A stretch of DNA of 64,000 nucleotides, from positions 248,001-312,000 of the forward strand of contig CBDCYT010000012.1 in assembly GCA_965224325.1 (NCBI GenBank), read 5' to 3'. The translations under genes were made by a program, and so were the position numbers. Positions within the stretch are counted from its first letter, which is position 1. The number at the start of each line of letters is the position of its first letter. The stretch is from CBDCMJ01 sp965224325. Its GTDB lineage: Bacteria > Chloroflexota > Dehalococcoidia > Lucifugimonadales > UBA3495. The notes beneath the pieces were generated by a model. The model had not been told where the DNA came from. It saw only the letters and a program-made list of their open reading frames with translations, and made no database searches. Below are positions 34,264 through 42,843 of this stretch, in pieces.

Positions 34264-35010
34264 TCATAGCCCGACGTTCCAAGGGATGTATGGACGCCAC
34301 TCCTCCAAGATCGAACGGTTCTGCAGAATAAGATAAGGGTTGGGGTCTGGCATCCTCGGTTCCTTCACCAGATGCATACTGGCTTCGACCGGAGTGCGGC
34401 CCGCTTTGCGCAAGTTGCACTTGGAGCAAGCCGCAACCACGTTATCCCAAGCGTGGCTCCCGTTCTGCCTCCGGGGAACAACGTGGTCCAAGGTGAGGTC
34501 TTGGTTTTTTTTGCCGCAATACTGGCAAGTAAACCGGTCCCTCAGGAACACTTCCTTCTTGGACAGCTTGCGGGGCAGGAAAGGTCTTTTTACCAGGTAC
34601 ACCAAGCGGATTATAGAGGGGGCCTGAAATGAAGCGGCGACCGTATGAAGTTGTCCCTGGTGGTTCTCCAAAATCTCAGCCTTGTCTTTGGCCAAGAGTA
34701 TGATGGCTCGCCGCACGGTGCAAACGTTGATGGGCACGTAATTCAGGTTCAGCACCAGCACCGGAGCCCGTATTAGCCATGCTTCCTTGGCAGTAGAATT
34801 CCCCTTGTCAGGGGCCTGACTCTGCCCATCTCTCACATGCTGGCCCGTTTGTACGTTGTCGACTGGCAATGCCACCTCGACCTTGCGGCTGGAGAACCTT
34901 CTTGCCCTACCCCATCTCCCGCTGCCCGTCCCGCCGAGACCTAGCCCGAGCGGCCATGCCCACCTAAACTGTTCGCTATGACCGCCGCATGCCGATATCT
35001 TAACGAACAT
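34264..35010 (-). CDS. HNH endonuclease family protein
   Basis: The core (from about residue 85, LIRAPVLVLNLNYVPINVC) is a standard small HNH protein. It carries zinc-binding CQYCG and CSKCN pairs around the catalytic LTLDHVVPRRQNG and DNVVAACSKCNLRK segments, ending with a proline-rich tail. Such genes are common bacterial housekeeping neighbours with no assigned role. The N-terminal about 80 residues are Gly/Arg-rich and unlike the family, so the true start may be an internal GTG near 34840; no clear ribosome-binding site decides it. Confidence 0.8.
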   Translation of the reverse strand: MFVKISACGGHSEQFRWAWPLGLGLGGTGSGRWGRARRFSSRKVEVALPVDNVQTGQHVRDGQSQAPDKGNSTAKEAWLIRAPVLVLNLNYVPINVCTVRRAIILLAKDKAEILENHQGQLHTVAASFQAPSIIRLVYLVKRPFLPRKLSKKEVFLRDRFTCQYCGKKNQDLTLDHVVPRRQNGSHAWDNVVAACSKCNLRKAGRTPVEASMHLVKEPRMPDPNPYLILQNRSILEEWRPYIPWNVGL

Positions 35011-35131
35011 TATAGCAGTACGTTGCAGGAATTTGCCCAACGCCGGCTGAAGACGGCAGAATCATAGATGCAGGGTCAGCCCCAAGCCTGGGGCCGGCTT
35101 TGACCCTGACCGGTGTGCCCCGGTCCCGGTG

Positions 35132-35641
35132 TCAGTTGGCAAAATCTTCGACCTCATTGTCCCAATCGCCGGGAATTAGCCTAGCGCCGCGAATTACCAC
35201 GTCGAAGTTATCGGCCAGAAAGACTCCCAACGCAGACTGGTCGATGCTCTCGTCCACTCGGTCCGTATACTTCTGTACGCCGGTAAGCAACCCTGACAAC
35301 AGCAAGAATCCTATGACGATGCCAGCCGCCACGCCCGCGACACGGTTGACCAACCCAACAGGCGGTAAGTACCGCAAAAAGGCACTGATCATGAAGTTGG
35401 CTGCAGCGGCGACTATGAATAGCCCCACGAAAATGAGGACGAAGCCCCCGATGGCCTGGGCGCCTTCGTTGTCAGTCAATCCCGAGAACATGTTGCCGAC
35501 GTCTTCAGCGATACGACTGGAAATGGCCAAACCCGCGATAACCGCCACCAGGGGAATCACGATCCCGAAAAACCCCGCCGAGAAGCCCCACGCCGCCATC
35601 ACCACCCACACTAACAAGACTACGACGTCGATCCAGTTCAT
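35132..35641 (-). CDS. CvpA family membrane protein
   Basis: 169 residues with four predicted membrane segments (VVVLLVWVVMAAWGFSAGFF, VIPLVAVIAGLAIS, FVLIFVGLFIVAAAANF and AAGIVIGFLLLSGLL). The N-terminal N.ID...L......G...G pattern is characteristic of CvpA/colicin V production-type proteins, which help inner-membrane homeostasis. The C-terminal about 45 residues are soluble and acidic. ATG at 35641 has GGGAGG upstream on the minus strand. No bacteriocin gene is nearby, so the historical name should not be taken literally. Confidence 0.88.
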   Translation of the reverse strand: MNWIDVVVLLVWVVMAAWGFSAGFFGIVIPLVAVIAGLAISSRIAEDVGNMFSGLTDNEGAQAIGGFVLIFVGLFIVAAAANFMISAFLRYLPPVGLVNRVAGVAAGIVIGFLLLSGLLTGVQKYTDRVDESIDQSALGVFLADNFDVVIRGARLIPGDWDNEVEDFAN

Positions 35642-35823
35642 CGCCTCCCCCCTATTTCTTCCGAAACCCCAACATGCGCCAGAGACTGCCGGTCAGCCGG
35701 CTATACGTTCCCTGGCAGACGCGCCCACAAAGATTTACTCAGACCATGTCGCCGTAGGAATACCGGGACCACGCGCCACTAGCCTCCAAGCCAAAGCCCA
35801 AGCCGGCACCCGTCCCAAAGGGT

Positions 35824-36483
35824 TTAACACCCTACTTGAGAGGGCGCGGAGTGACCTAGCGCAAGCCGGCTTCGAAGCCAAAGCAATCCTAGTAGCGCCA
35901 TCCCGCCAAGCGCGTATCCGCCCCAGACGTCGCTGGGCCAGTGGACGCCCAGGTACACCCTGGAGGCTCCAATGGCCGCGATTAATACGCCGGCGCCCAC
36001 TTGGAGGGCGCGGCGGACCCCCAGTTGCCGGACCAATCGTTCCGACAGAAAAATCAGCAAGCCGCCGAAGATAATGGCGAAGACGGCGTGGCCGCTGGGA
36101 AAGCTCATCGTAGTGGGCTCCGCCCCCGCACCAAAGTATTCAGGCCGGGACCGCCCTACTAGCTCTTTCAACAAGAACACCGACAGCATGGGCACGGCGC
36201 TGATTAGAACAATTATTGCGTCGCCACGCCGCCGGGCCAAGGCCAGGCACGCGGCAAGCCCCGCGATCAGAGTTGCAGCTACTGGCCAGTCCCCAATGAT
36301 GCTGACGGTCTGAGCCGCCGCATAAAGCCATCCCCACTGGTTGTCCTGAACTCGCTCCAAGACGCCGCGGTCGCCCGGGAAAGTGGCGTAAACGCGGGCC
36401 AAAAACAACACGGCCAGAGTGAGCCATAGGCCCCCAACTACCCAGCACAATCTCCACCGAAACCGTCTGTTTAAAGAATTCAC
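35824..36483 (-). CDS. PAP2-type phosphatase, membrane protein
   Basis: 219 residues with the full PAP2 acid-phosphatase triad: KELVGRSRP (motif 1), SFPSGHAVF (motif 2) and SRVYLGVHWPSDVWGG (motif 3), within a five- to six-helix membrane protein. It probably dephosphorylates lipid phosphates such as undecaprenyl-PP or phosphatidate on the outer face of the inner membrane. The nearby plsC-like acyltransferase and CvpA fit a membrane theme. Substrate cannot be fixed from the motifs. Confidence 0.9.
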   Translation of the reverse strand: MNSLNRRFRWRLCWVVGGLWLTLAVLFLARVYATFPGDRGVLERVQDNQWGWLYAAAQTVSIIGDWPVAATLIAGLAACLALARRRGDAIIVLISAVPMLSVFLLKELVGRSRPEYFGAGAEPTTMSFPSGHAVFAIIFGGLLIFLSERLVRQLGVRRALQVGAGVLIAAIGASRVYLGVHWPSDVWGGYALGGMALLGLLWLRSRLALGHSAPSQVGC

Positions 36484-37063
36484 TAGTTGGATATGTGGAC
36501 CCAGTGCCTGTACTGTGCGGGGAAGTCGCGAGGAAAGTGGTCTGGAGACCTAGCCTCGGGTTATTGGATACATTATACAATACGGTCGGCTTGCCGCTAT
36601 GAACGTAGGATGCGACAGGTTTAGGCCTTTACACCTCACTTCAAGAACTGTGATGCTTCCAAATCATGCCAATCCCGTTAGAAATTACCCCCCGCTGCAT
36701 TCCGGCGCAAGTTGGAGTACAGCGGGCGATGAGCGGCCGGTAGACCACGGCGATGGCGAACTCGACCCCCGGCCTCCAGCGAACGCTGGAATCAAAAAAG
36801 CAGGGGTGCGGTTCTTGCTTTCAGTGGACTATGTCGCTTCCACCGCACCGCCCGCTTGGGGAGTTGAGCAAAGTCTCTTTTCCCTAGATAGCGCACCGGA
36901 TAGCCGGGTTGCGCGGGTTGCCGTCTATTGTCATGGTAATGACCGGGAAGGATACCATCCAAACGCGATTGCCCTGCGGACCCCAACGGCCAAGGGCCGC
37001 CGGCTTTATTACCGGTGCTATAATGAAGTCAATTTGGCCCGACGAGGGAGATAGCTTAGCCAT
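36484..37063. other. Divergent intergenic region before cmk
   Basis: 580 bases between the divergent PAP2 and cmk genes. No convincing protein is seen. A TATAAT at 37019-37024 lies 45 bases before the cmk start but lacks a good -35; a second A/T-rich spot at 36571-36581 reads TATAAT on the minus strand and TACAAT on the plus strand. A frame of 151 codons at 36599 has no family features. Confidence 0.4.
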
Positions 37064-37741
37064 TTGGTTAGCGTAATCGCGATTGACGGGCCTGTAGCCT
37101 CCGGAAAAACCGCGGTGGGCCGCGCTTTGGCCCTCCGGTTGGGATTCAGGAGCCTCGACACCGGAATCATGTACCGGGCAATAACTTGGCTGGCGCTAAA
37201 GCAGGGAACCCCCATTGACGACGAAGAGGCGTTGGGCACGTTGGCTGAGCGACACCGGGTGATCCTGGACGGCGCGGACGGCGACCACGTTAATATCGGA
37301 GGGCATCCGGTGGGCCCCGAATTGCGAAGCCGCCCAGTGAACAACCAGGTGTCTTTGGTAGCCAAGGCGCCGGCCGTGCGCCGAGCGTTGGTCCGGCAGC
37401 AGCGATCTCTGGGAGCAGCAGGGAACATCATTATGATAGGCCGCGACATCGGGACCGTGGTGCTTCCCGATGCAGACCTGAAGGTCTATTTGTCGGCATC
37501 CCCGGACAATCGGGCCACCCGGAGGTGGCGAGAGCTCCTGGACCAAGGCCACACCGTTGAGTTTCAGCAGGTTTTGCAGGAGACTAAGGCCAGAGACGAC
37601 GTCGATTCTCAGCGAGAAGACTCCCCCCTCATGCCTGCCCGTGACGCCTTCCTGTTGGACACCGACGACCTGGGAGTGGCCCAGGTGGTAGAGCGAATTT
37701 TGGCGCATATACAAACACTGTCGAAACCGGTTGAAGCATGA
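37064..37741 (+). CDS. cmk: Cytidylate kinase
   Basis: Phosphorylates CMP and dCMP. 225 residues: P-loop GPVASGKT (9-16), LDTGIMYRAITWLAL, the RSRPVNNQVSLVAK CMP-binding insert, and IMIGRDIGTVVLPDADLKVY. The best start is TTG at 37064, giving MVSVIAIDGP. GAGGGAG lies 13 bases upstream, somewhat far. Its stop overlaps the ATG of the acyltransferase gene by four bases, a common cmk-plsC order that couples nucleotide and phospholipid supply. Confidence 0.95.
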   Translation: MVSVIAIDGPVASGKTAVGRALALRLGFRSLDTGIMYRAITWLALKQGTPIDDEEALGTLAERHRVILDGADGDHVNIGGHPVGPELRSRPVNNQVSLVAKAPAVRRALVRQQRSLGAAGNIIMIGRDIGTVVLPDADLKVYLSASPDNRATRRWRELLDQGHTVEFQQVLQETKARDDVDSQREDSPLMPARDAFLLDTDDLGVAQVVERILAHIQTLSKPVEA

Positions 37742-38418
37742 ACTTGCTCTACCGGCTGGGGCGTGGGGTCGCCCGGTCTTGCTTCAGCAACCTGGGCCGG
37801 CTGGACGTCACCGGACGAGAATGTGTGCCACCCTATGGACCATTGATTGTGGTGTCCAATCATCTCGCATTCTCTGACTCTCCCCTGCTGACGGTCAGCA
37901 TCCCCCGGCCCGTATACTTCATCGCGAAACAGGAATTGTTTGCTCACTTCATCACCCGAAACGTGTTGAAGGGAGTACACGTGTCCCCCTTCAATCGCTC
38001 CGGGTCGGCGCTGGGAGCGGTCCGTCTCTTGCTCCGCATGCTTGCCGAAGACAAGGCCGTGGTGGTTTTTCCAGAGGGGCATCGGAGTCCTGACCATACG
38101 CTGAAGGAAGGGATGGCGGGAGTAGTCTACTTGGCCCTAAAATCGCAAGCGCCCATACTGCCGGTGGGGCTGCACGGCACCGAGAAGATACGGGGCTGGC
38201 GAATGCCCTTCCCGCTGACCCGGTTCACCGCCAACATCGGTCAGCCTTTTACCCTACCGTTGATAGAGGGGCAGCCCAGCAGGGAAGTAATGCACAGCTT
38301 GCTAGCGATCATAATGGGCCGTATCGCGGAACTGCTGCCTGAAGGATACCGCGGGGTTTACTCCGGCCAAGCCGCGCCCGCCCCTCAAGGGGCCGGGGCA
38401 AATACGCTATCCTTCTAA
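37738..38418 (+). CDS. plsC: 1-acyl-glycerol-3-phosphate acyltransferase family protein
   Basis: 226 residues with the PlsC acyltransferase motifs NHLAFSD (HxxxxD, 42-47) and FPEGHRS (111-117), and the VGLHGTEKI block further on. It should acylate lysophosphatidate at the membrane; a hydrophobic stretch around GPLIVVSNHLA and the basic surface fit a monotopic protein. The ATG overlaps the cmk stop (ATGA), so translation is coupled. The C-terminal tail (AAPAPQGAGA) is low in complexity. Confidence 0.88.
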   Translation: MNLLYRLGRGVARSCFSNLGRLDVTGRECVPPYGPLIVVSNHLAFSDSPLLTVSIPRPVYFIAKQELFAHFITRNVLKGVHVSPFNRSGSALGAVRLLLRMLAEDKAVVVFPEGHRSPDHTLKEGMAGVVYLALKSQAPILPVGLHGTEKIRGWRMPFPLTRFTANIGQPFTLPLIEGQPSREVMHSLLAIIMGRIAELLPEGYRGVYSGQAAPAPQGAGANTLSF

Positions 38419-38583
38419 ATCGGAGTCAGCCTGAATTATTCTCAAGCACGTGGACGCAAGAAGTTTGCCTTGAGATTGACCGAAATCATGACACCGTAAT
38501 AGGCCGTGGGCATGGGTCGCGTCGCACTTCACGAAAAGACCCATTGCGGCGAGTCCGATGTAGGAACATATTCGCGCAGACCC

Positions 38584-38874
38584 ATGGCGCGTCGAACTGA
38601 TAAACCGGAGGCCCCTGGGATCTTCCCACTTGCTGAGTCTGATTGGGAGCACAGTATGCAGTACGCGTCGAAGTTTGGGATATACATAAACGCCAAGGAA
38701 AACCAGGTGGTGCGTATCAACTCACCCTACTGGTTCCCCGAGGAGCCGGAGTGGGCCTTCTTGACCCCGGAGGTCAACGCCACGTTGCTGAACATTAGGG
38801 AAATGGCCAAAGAAAAGGGGGTTTCGGTAGACCCGGAGACCATCACCTGGGGGACCATCCCCCTGCTCGACTAG
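38584..38874 (+). CDS. Small hypothetical protein
   Basis: 96 residues if read from ATG 38584 (MARRTDKPEAPG), or 72 from ATG 38656 (MQYASKFGIY). No known domain is recognised. Composition is soluble, with SPYWFPEEPEWAFLTPEV in the middle and ITWGTIPLLD at the end. Codon usage and an open frame without shadows on the other strand suggest it is real. It sits alone after plsC; no function is proposed. Confidence 0.5.
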   Translation: MARRTDKPEAPGIFPLAESDWEHSMQYASKFGIYINAKENQVVRINSPYWFPEEPEWAFLTPEVNATLLNIREMAKEKGVSVDPETITWGTIPLLD

Positions 38875-38993
38875 GCGGTTGCGGAACCTGGCCGTTTGGG
38901 ACTATCCCCCTGCCCAACTAAGCCGTTGCAAACCCTGGCCCCTTACCTCGTCTTTACCGGAAAGGCATGCCCCTCTTCGACGAAATTAGTCAA

Positions 38994-39911
38994 CTACTGG
39001 TTCGGCGTCGGATTGGGCGCAGGGTTCAATAGCTCGTATCCCAGCGTAACGGGCACAACCCTTATCAACTCCTCCACCGTCCACTGGCCGTCTTTGTTAA
39101 TACTCTTCACCGGCTCCGGCTCGTTGAGCAGGCTTATCAGTCCCTCGGTGACGTGGAAAACGTGACCGTTTACGTGGGCCGCCTCGTCGGAAGCGAGCCA
39201 AGTCACCATAGGGGCGATATCCTCCGGCAGCCCGCGCAGGGTGCTGGAGGCCCCGCTTATGCCCCGGGAAGCCCGCAGCTCCCGCGCCTCTTCAGGCACA
39301 CTCACCGTCATGCGAGTGGCGGCGCTAGGCGAAATGGAATTGGCGGTAACACCGTACCTGCCCATGTCACGGGCCACGACCCTGGTGAAGCCCGCAATGC
39401 CATCCTTGGCCGCACCGTAGTTGGCCTGCCCCGAGTTTCCGTACAGGCCCGAAGTGGAGCTAAAGGTAATTATCCGGCCCGAGCGTTGCTGACGGAATAG
39501 GATGCAAGCATGCTTGACGACGGCGAACGTGCCCTTTAGGTGAACGGCGATAACGTCGTCCCACTCCTCCTCGCTCATGTTGAAGATCATGCGGTCTCGA
39601 AGAATTCCCGCAACCGTAACCACGATGTCCAGCTTGCCGAAGCTGTCCACAGCGGTCTGTATGATTTTCTCGCCGCCCTCCATGGAGGTCACTGACTCCG
39701 TGCAGGCCACGGCTTCTCCACCCGCCTCGCGTATGTCGGACACCACCTGGTCTGCTACTGACGTGTCGGAGCCGCTGCCATCCACGTTCACTCCCAGGTC
39801 GACCACCACCACTTTGGCGCCTTCCTCCGCCATTAGCTTGGCCACGCCCTGGCCGATGCCACGGCCAGCACCGGTAACGACCGCTACTTTATCCTGCAAC
39901 AAATTGGGCAT
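38994..39911 (-). CDS. Short-chain dehydrogenase/reductase, MFE-2-like (paralogue 1)
   Basis: 305-residue SDR. TGAGRGIGQG binds the dinucleotide; Asp at the end of strand 2 (VVVVDLGVNVDGSG) favours NAD over NADP; the active site is SSTSGLYGNSGQANYGAAK (Ser, Tyr, Lys). The DLGVNVDGSG loop resembles the 3-hydroxyacyl-CoA dehydrogenase part of MFE-2. About 55 extra C-terminal residues (SLLNEPEPVKSINKDGQW onward) follow the core. The gene downstream of a lipocalin-like gene, and the second SDR at 40593, are close relatives with the same N-terminal two-thirds. Confidence 0.88.
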   Translation of the reverse strand: MPNLLQDKVAVVTGAGRGIGQGVAKLMAEEGAKVVVVDLGVNVDGSGSDTSVADQVVSDIREAGGEAVACTESVTSMEGGEKIIQTAVDSFGKLDIVVTVAGILRDRMIFNMSEEEWDDVIAVHLKGTFAVVKHACILFRQQRSGRIITFSSTSGLYGNSGQANYGAAKDGIAGFTRVVARDMGRYGVTANSISPSAATRMTVSVPEEARELRASRGISGASSTLRGLPEDIAPMVTWLASDEAAHVNGHVFHVTEGLISLLNEPEPVKSINKDGQWTVEELIRVVPVTLGYELLNPAPNPTPNQ

Positions 39912-40036
39912 TAGAACGCCACCTCGCCTGAATTAATTCGTGGTCTACCATTCCGTCGATGCGCGGTCATTTCTCGCGATCGCACTTTAGAAAGCACCGA
40001 AAACATAAACCGCTGAAAACGCCGGGAGCGGACACT

Positions 40037-40576
40037 TTACCCCGCAGCGTCCTCACGCCGGCTGCTCCGTTCCCACGTCAAAGTCAAGGTCAATTGGGCC
40101 CGCTTGCCCACGAAGGGAGGCGTGGTTAGGCTCAGTCTGCCATCTATGAACCGGAAGAGTCGCGTCTGTTCTTGGCCACCCCAATTGGGGAACAAGCTCC
40201 CCTCTACCCGATGGGTCAAGCGCCCCGCCTCCTCGTTCACTTCGTAAGCGCCATAATACGCCACGTAACCTTCAAAGGCTGCCTTGATCTCTTCGGGCGT
40301 TCCCTTTAACGAGTTGCCGGATTCAAAAGGCTGGCGGGCTTGCCTGTGCATCTGCGCGCTAAAGTGCCCTCCGGCGGTGTACACCAGCAGACCCTCCGGG
40401 TTGGGGCCGTAGGGGTAGGTGACCCGTCCGTCGGACCAATTGCCGACGCAAGACATCAGATTCCAAACGCCCACAAGCTGGTCTTTGTCCGGTGGACTGC
40501 CTTGGGGCAGACCGCCGGGAGCCGCCGTGCCGGAAGCTGGCGAGGAGACGGTCCCTTTCGAGGTTGACTTGGTCAT
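40037..40576 (-). CDS. Lipocalin-like domain protein
   Basis: 179 residues. After a flexible low-complexity N-terminus (SKGTVSSPASGTAAPGGLPQ) the core begins VGVWNLMSC and continues with TYPYGPNPEGLLVYTAGGHF, the pattern of the Lipocalin_5 family. GWP-like tryptophan and a beta-rich remainder ending in a TLTLTWER strand fit a small ligand-binding barrel. It lies between the two SDR paralogues, 17 bases from the second, in the same orientation, so it may bind or process the lipid handled by that cluster. No ligand can be inferred. Confidence 0.75.
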   Translation of the reverse strand: MTKSTSKGTVSSPASGTAAPGGLPQGSPPDKDQLVGVWNLMSCVGNWSDGRVTYPYGPNPEGLLVYTAGGHFSAQMHRQARQPFESGNSLKGTPEEIKAAFEGYVAYYGAYEVNEEAGRLTHRVEGSLFPNWGGQEQTRLFRFIDGRLSLTTPPFVGKRAQLTLTLTWERSSRREDAAG

Positions 40577-40592
40577 GCCGCCTGGCTTTAGC

Positions 40593-41522
40593 CTATTGAC
40601 CCGGCTGAGCCGAGGGGGCGGGATTGGAAATGTTGTGGGTCAGAACGTCACGGGCCAACGGAGCTAGTTGCTCCATTGACCATTGACCTTCGGGATTGTA
40701 GATAGCTTGCTGGGGCCTGGGCTGGGACATTAGAGACACAGTGCTGCCGTAAACCAGAAAGGTCTGGGCGTTGATGTTGGCCGCATAGTCGCTGGCCAGG
40801 TAACAGACAAAGGGCGCAACGGCGTTGGGGTCCATCTCCTGCAATGCGTCTTCCCCGGATATGGGCGCCACACCCCCCCTTGCTCTCAACTCGGCGGCAG
40901 TATCGGGGATGGCGCCGATCATCCGCGTGTTAGCTCTAGGGGCAATGGCGTTGGCCGTTACACCATAGCGGCCCATGTCCCTGGCAACCACCTTGGTAAA
41001 ACCGGCTATGCCGGACTTGGCCGCGCCATAGTTGGCCTGGCCGGAGTTGCCCACCAGGCCCGATTCAGAGCTGAAGGTGATGATCCGTCCCGACCGTTGC
41101 TGCCGGAACAGAATGCAGGCATGCTTCACCACGGTGAAGGTGCCCTTCAGGTGAACTGCTATTACGTCGTCCCACTCCTGCTCTGACATGTTGAATATCA
41201 TGCGGTCCCGCAGGATGCCGGCACAGGTAACCACGATGTCCAGCCTGCCGAAGTTGTCTATAGCGGTCTGGACGATCTTCTCACCTCCGGCCATGGAGGT
41301 GACCGACTCAGTGCAGGCCACTGCACTGCCGCCGGCGTTATTGATCTCGAGGGCTACTTGCTCAGCGATGGACTGGTCGAACCCGCTGCCATCTACGTTT
41401 ACGCCAGGATCGACCACCACTACGTGGGCCCCTTCTTCGGCCATCAACTTGGATACGCCTTCGCCGATACCCCGGCCCGCGCCGGTGACGATGGCCACCT
41501 TATCCTTCAAGATGTCGGTCAT
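40593..41522 (-). CDS. Short-chain dehydrogenase/reductase, MFE-2-like (paralogue 2)
   Basis: 309 residues, very similar to the SDR at 38994 over the first about 190 residues (TGAGRGIGEG, VVVDPGVNVDGSG, MIFNMSEQEWDDVIAVHLKG and SGQANYGAAK are shared or nearly so), but diverging in the substrate loop (PRANTRMIGAIPDTAAELRA) and C-terminus. NAD is the probable cofactor. Such divergence after duplication suggests the two act on different 3-hydroxyacyl-CoA or sterol-like substrates. RBS AGGAGG lies upstream of the ATG at 41522. Operon with the lipocalin-like gene and paralogue 1 is likely. Confidence 0.88.
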   Translation of the reverse strand: MTDILKDKVAIVTGAGRGIGEGVSKLMAEEGAHVVVVDPGVNVDGSGFDQSIAEQVALEINNAGGSAVACTESVTSMAGGEKIVQTAIDNFGRLDIVVTCAGILRDRMIFNMSEQEWDDVIAVHLKGTFTVVKHACILFRQQRSGRIITFSSESGLVGNSGQANYGAAKSGIAGFTKVVARDMGRYGVTANAIAPRANTRMIGAIPDTAAELRARGGVAPISGEDALQEMDPNAVAPFVCYLASDYAANINAQTFLVYGSTVSLMSQPRPQQAIYNPEGQWSMEQLAPLARDVLTHNISNPAPSAQPGQ

Positions 41523-41659
41523 CGGACCTCCTTGGGCGCTGGGAAGTTAGGATGCGACTGGCGGGGAGTCATACACTATCGGGGGTCACGTCAACGGCGA
41601 GACCTGTGAGACGTCCTAAGCATCGCGGCGGGGCTAGGGCATTGACGCAGACCCCGAGG

Positions 41660-42094
41660 CTAGGAACCACGGGACGGGAGTACGACAGTCGCGGAACCGG
41701 GAGTGGTCCTTTGAGCCTCGGCGTTCTCCAACCAGATTTCACAGTCCACCAAGTGCTCGCCTTCTTCTTGATACTTCCTGGTGACGGCGCCTTTAGCGGT
41801 AACGGGGTTCCCCGGAGAATCCATTCCCCTATACTGACAACTCAGACGCCTTAGCCTGCCCAGCGGCCCCATCCACTGGGTGACCAACTGGCCTAAGAAC
41901 GCGTTTTTCAGCGCTCCATGAATGATCAGCGAGTCCAGGCCTATACTCTTGGCGTACTCCTGGTCGTAGTGGATCTCGTAGTAGTCGCCTGAGGCGCCCG
42001 CATACTGAACCAACTGCCTGGTGGTGGGGTGCTTGGCCAGAGATGGAAGGTCCATCCCCTCGCTGACGTCGTCCCAATACACTTGGTCGGCCAT
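41660..42094 (-). CDS. MaoC-like dehydratase, hot-dog fold
   Basis: 144 residues with the hydratase 2 catalytic motif GDYYEIHYDQEYAKSIGL (Asp and His of the R-hydratase site) and LIIHGALKNAFLGQLV after it. With the adjacent FAS1-like gene it should form an (R)-3-hydroxyacyl-CoA or ACP dehydratase heterodimer as in HadAB-type pairs. It starts ten bases after the FAS1-like gene's stop, on the same minus strand. Substrate unresolved. Confidence 0.87.
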   Translation of the reverse strand: MADQVYWDDVSEGMDLPSLAKHPTTRQLVQYAGASGDYYEIHYDQEYAKSIGLDSLIIHGALKNAFLGQLVTQWMGPLGRLRRLSCQYRGMDSPGNPVTAKGAVTRKYQEEGEHLVDCEIWLENAEAQRTTPGSATVVLPSRGS

Positions 42095-42104
42095 GGAGCA
42101 AGCC

Positions 42105-42563
42105 TCAGTAGCGGATTAGAGTGCTGGTTTGCGTGGCTGCCACCTGGTCCAGCTGGTTCCGGTACGTAGCCACAATGGTCATAATTATCATCACGCCCAA
42201 GCGCCCCGTGCGTTCCACGATGTCCGCCAGTTGGGCCACGGCGGTGATGCGGTCGCCGGCCCTCACCGGCTCGAAGTACTCCCACTCGCTGCCCCCGTCC
42301 AATACCCGTTCAAAAGGGATTTCGAAAGGGAGGTCCATGCGGCTGGAGGCGACGGACCGCAGGAACGTGGGTGGGGCTATCAAGCCGCCGTACGGGCCTT
42401 TCCGAGCGCCGGCTTCGTCGTTGAATAGGGGATTTTCGTCCCCGATGGCGCGGGCGAACTTTATGATCGCCCCTTTTTCGATCTCTGTCGTCACCGGGGC
42501 GGTTTCACGTCCTATGGCCTGCTGCCGCATCTCTTCTGTTAGTACGGGCGCAGATGTCGACAA
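42105..42563 (-). CDS. FAS1-like dehydratase domain protein (MaoC N-terminal type)
   Basis: 152 residues of the hot-dog fold that supplies the non-catalytic half of MaoC/HadA-type dehydratases. It shows the N-terminal IEKGAIIKFARAIGDENPLF block and GGLIAPPTFLRSV, with the overhang GSEWEYFEPVRAGDRITA. It pairs with the MaoC gene at 41660. The ATG at 42563 is preceded by a weak AGGGAG on the minus strand. Confidence 0.85.
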   Translation of the reverse strand: MSTSAPVLTEEMRQQAIGRETAPVTTEIEKGAIIKFARAIGDENPLFNDEAGARKGPYGGLIAPPTFLRSVASSRMDLPFEIPFERVLDGGSEWEYFEPVRAGDRITAVAQLADIVERTGRLGVMIIMTIVATYRNQLDQVAATQTSTLIRY

Positions 42564-42843
42564 TGAATTCTCCCTAGCTATTTAGCAGGCCAAAGTCTAC
42601 AGGCAGCCGCTTTTGGTGTCAAGAAGCGCCGAAGCTGGCGCGGCGTTCGAGTTAGCCTCAAAATCGCCCGTAAGGGGACAGGTTTTCAGCGGCGGCCGCC
42701 GGCCGCGGGGCGCACTAAAGGTTGGACACGCCTCTTCGATGGGACTATAGTTTTGGATGACACCCGCATGCCCGCCTATGACTTGCTTCCGAGGCGAAGG
42801 CTCAAGCTGATTACAGGCGCCGGGGGCGTCAGGGAGGCTGATT

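Noticed and set aside
35132..35641. Colicin or bacteriocin production gene
   Set aside because: CvpA family membership does not imply bacteriocin synthesis; no precursor, immunity or export gene is near.
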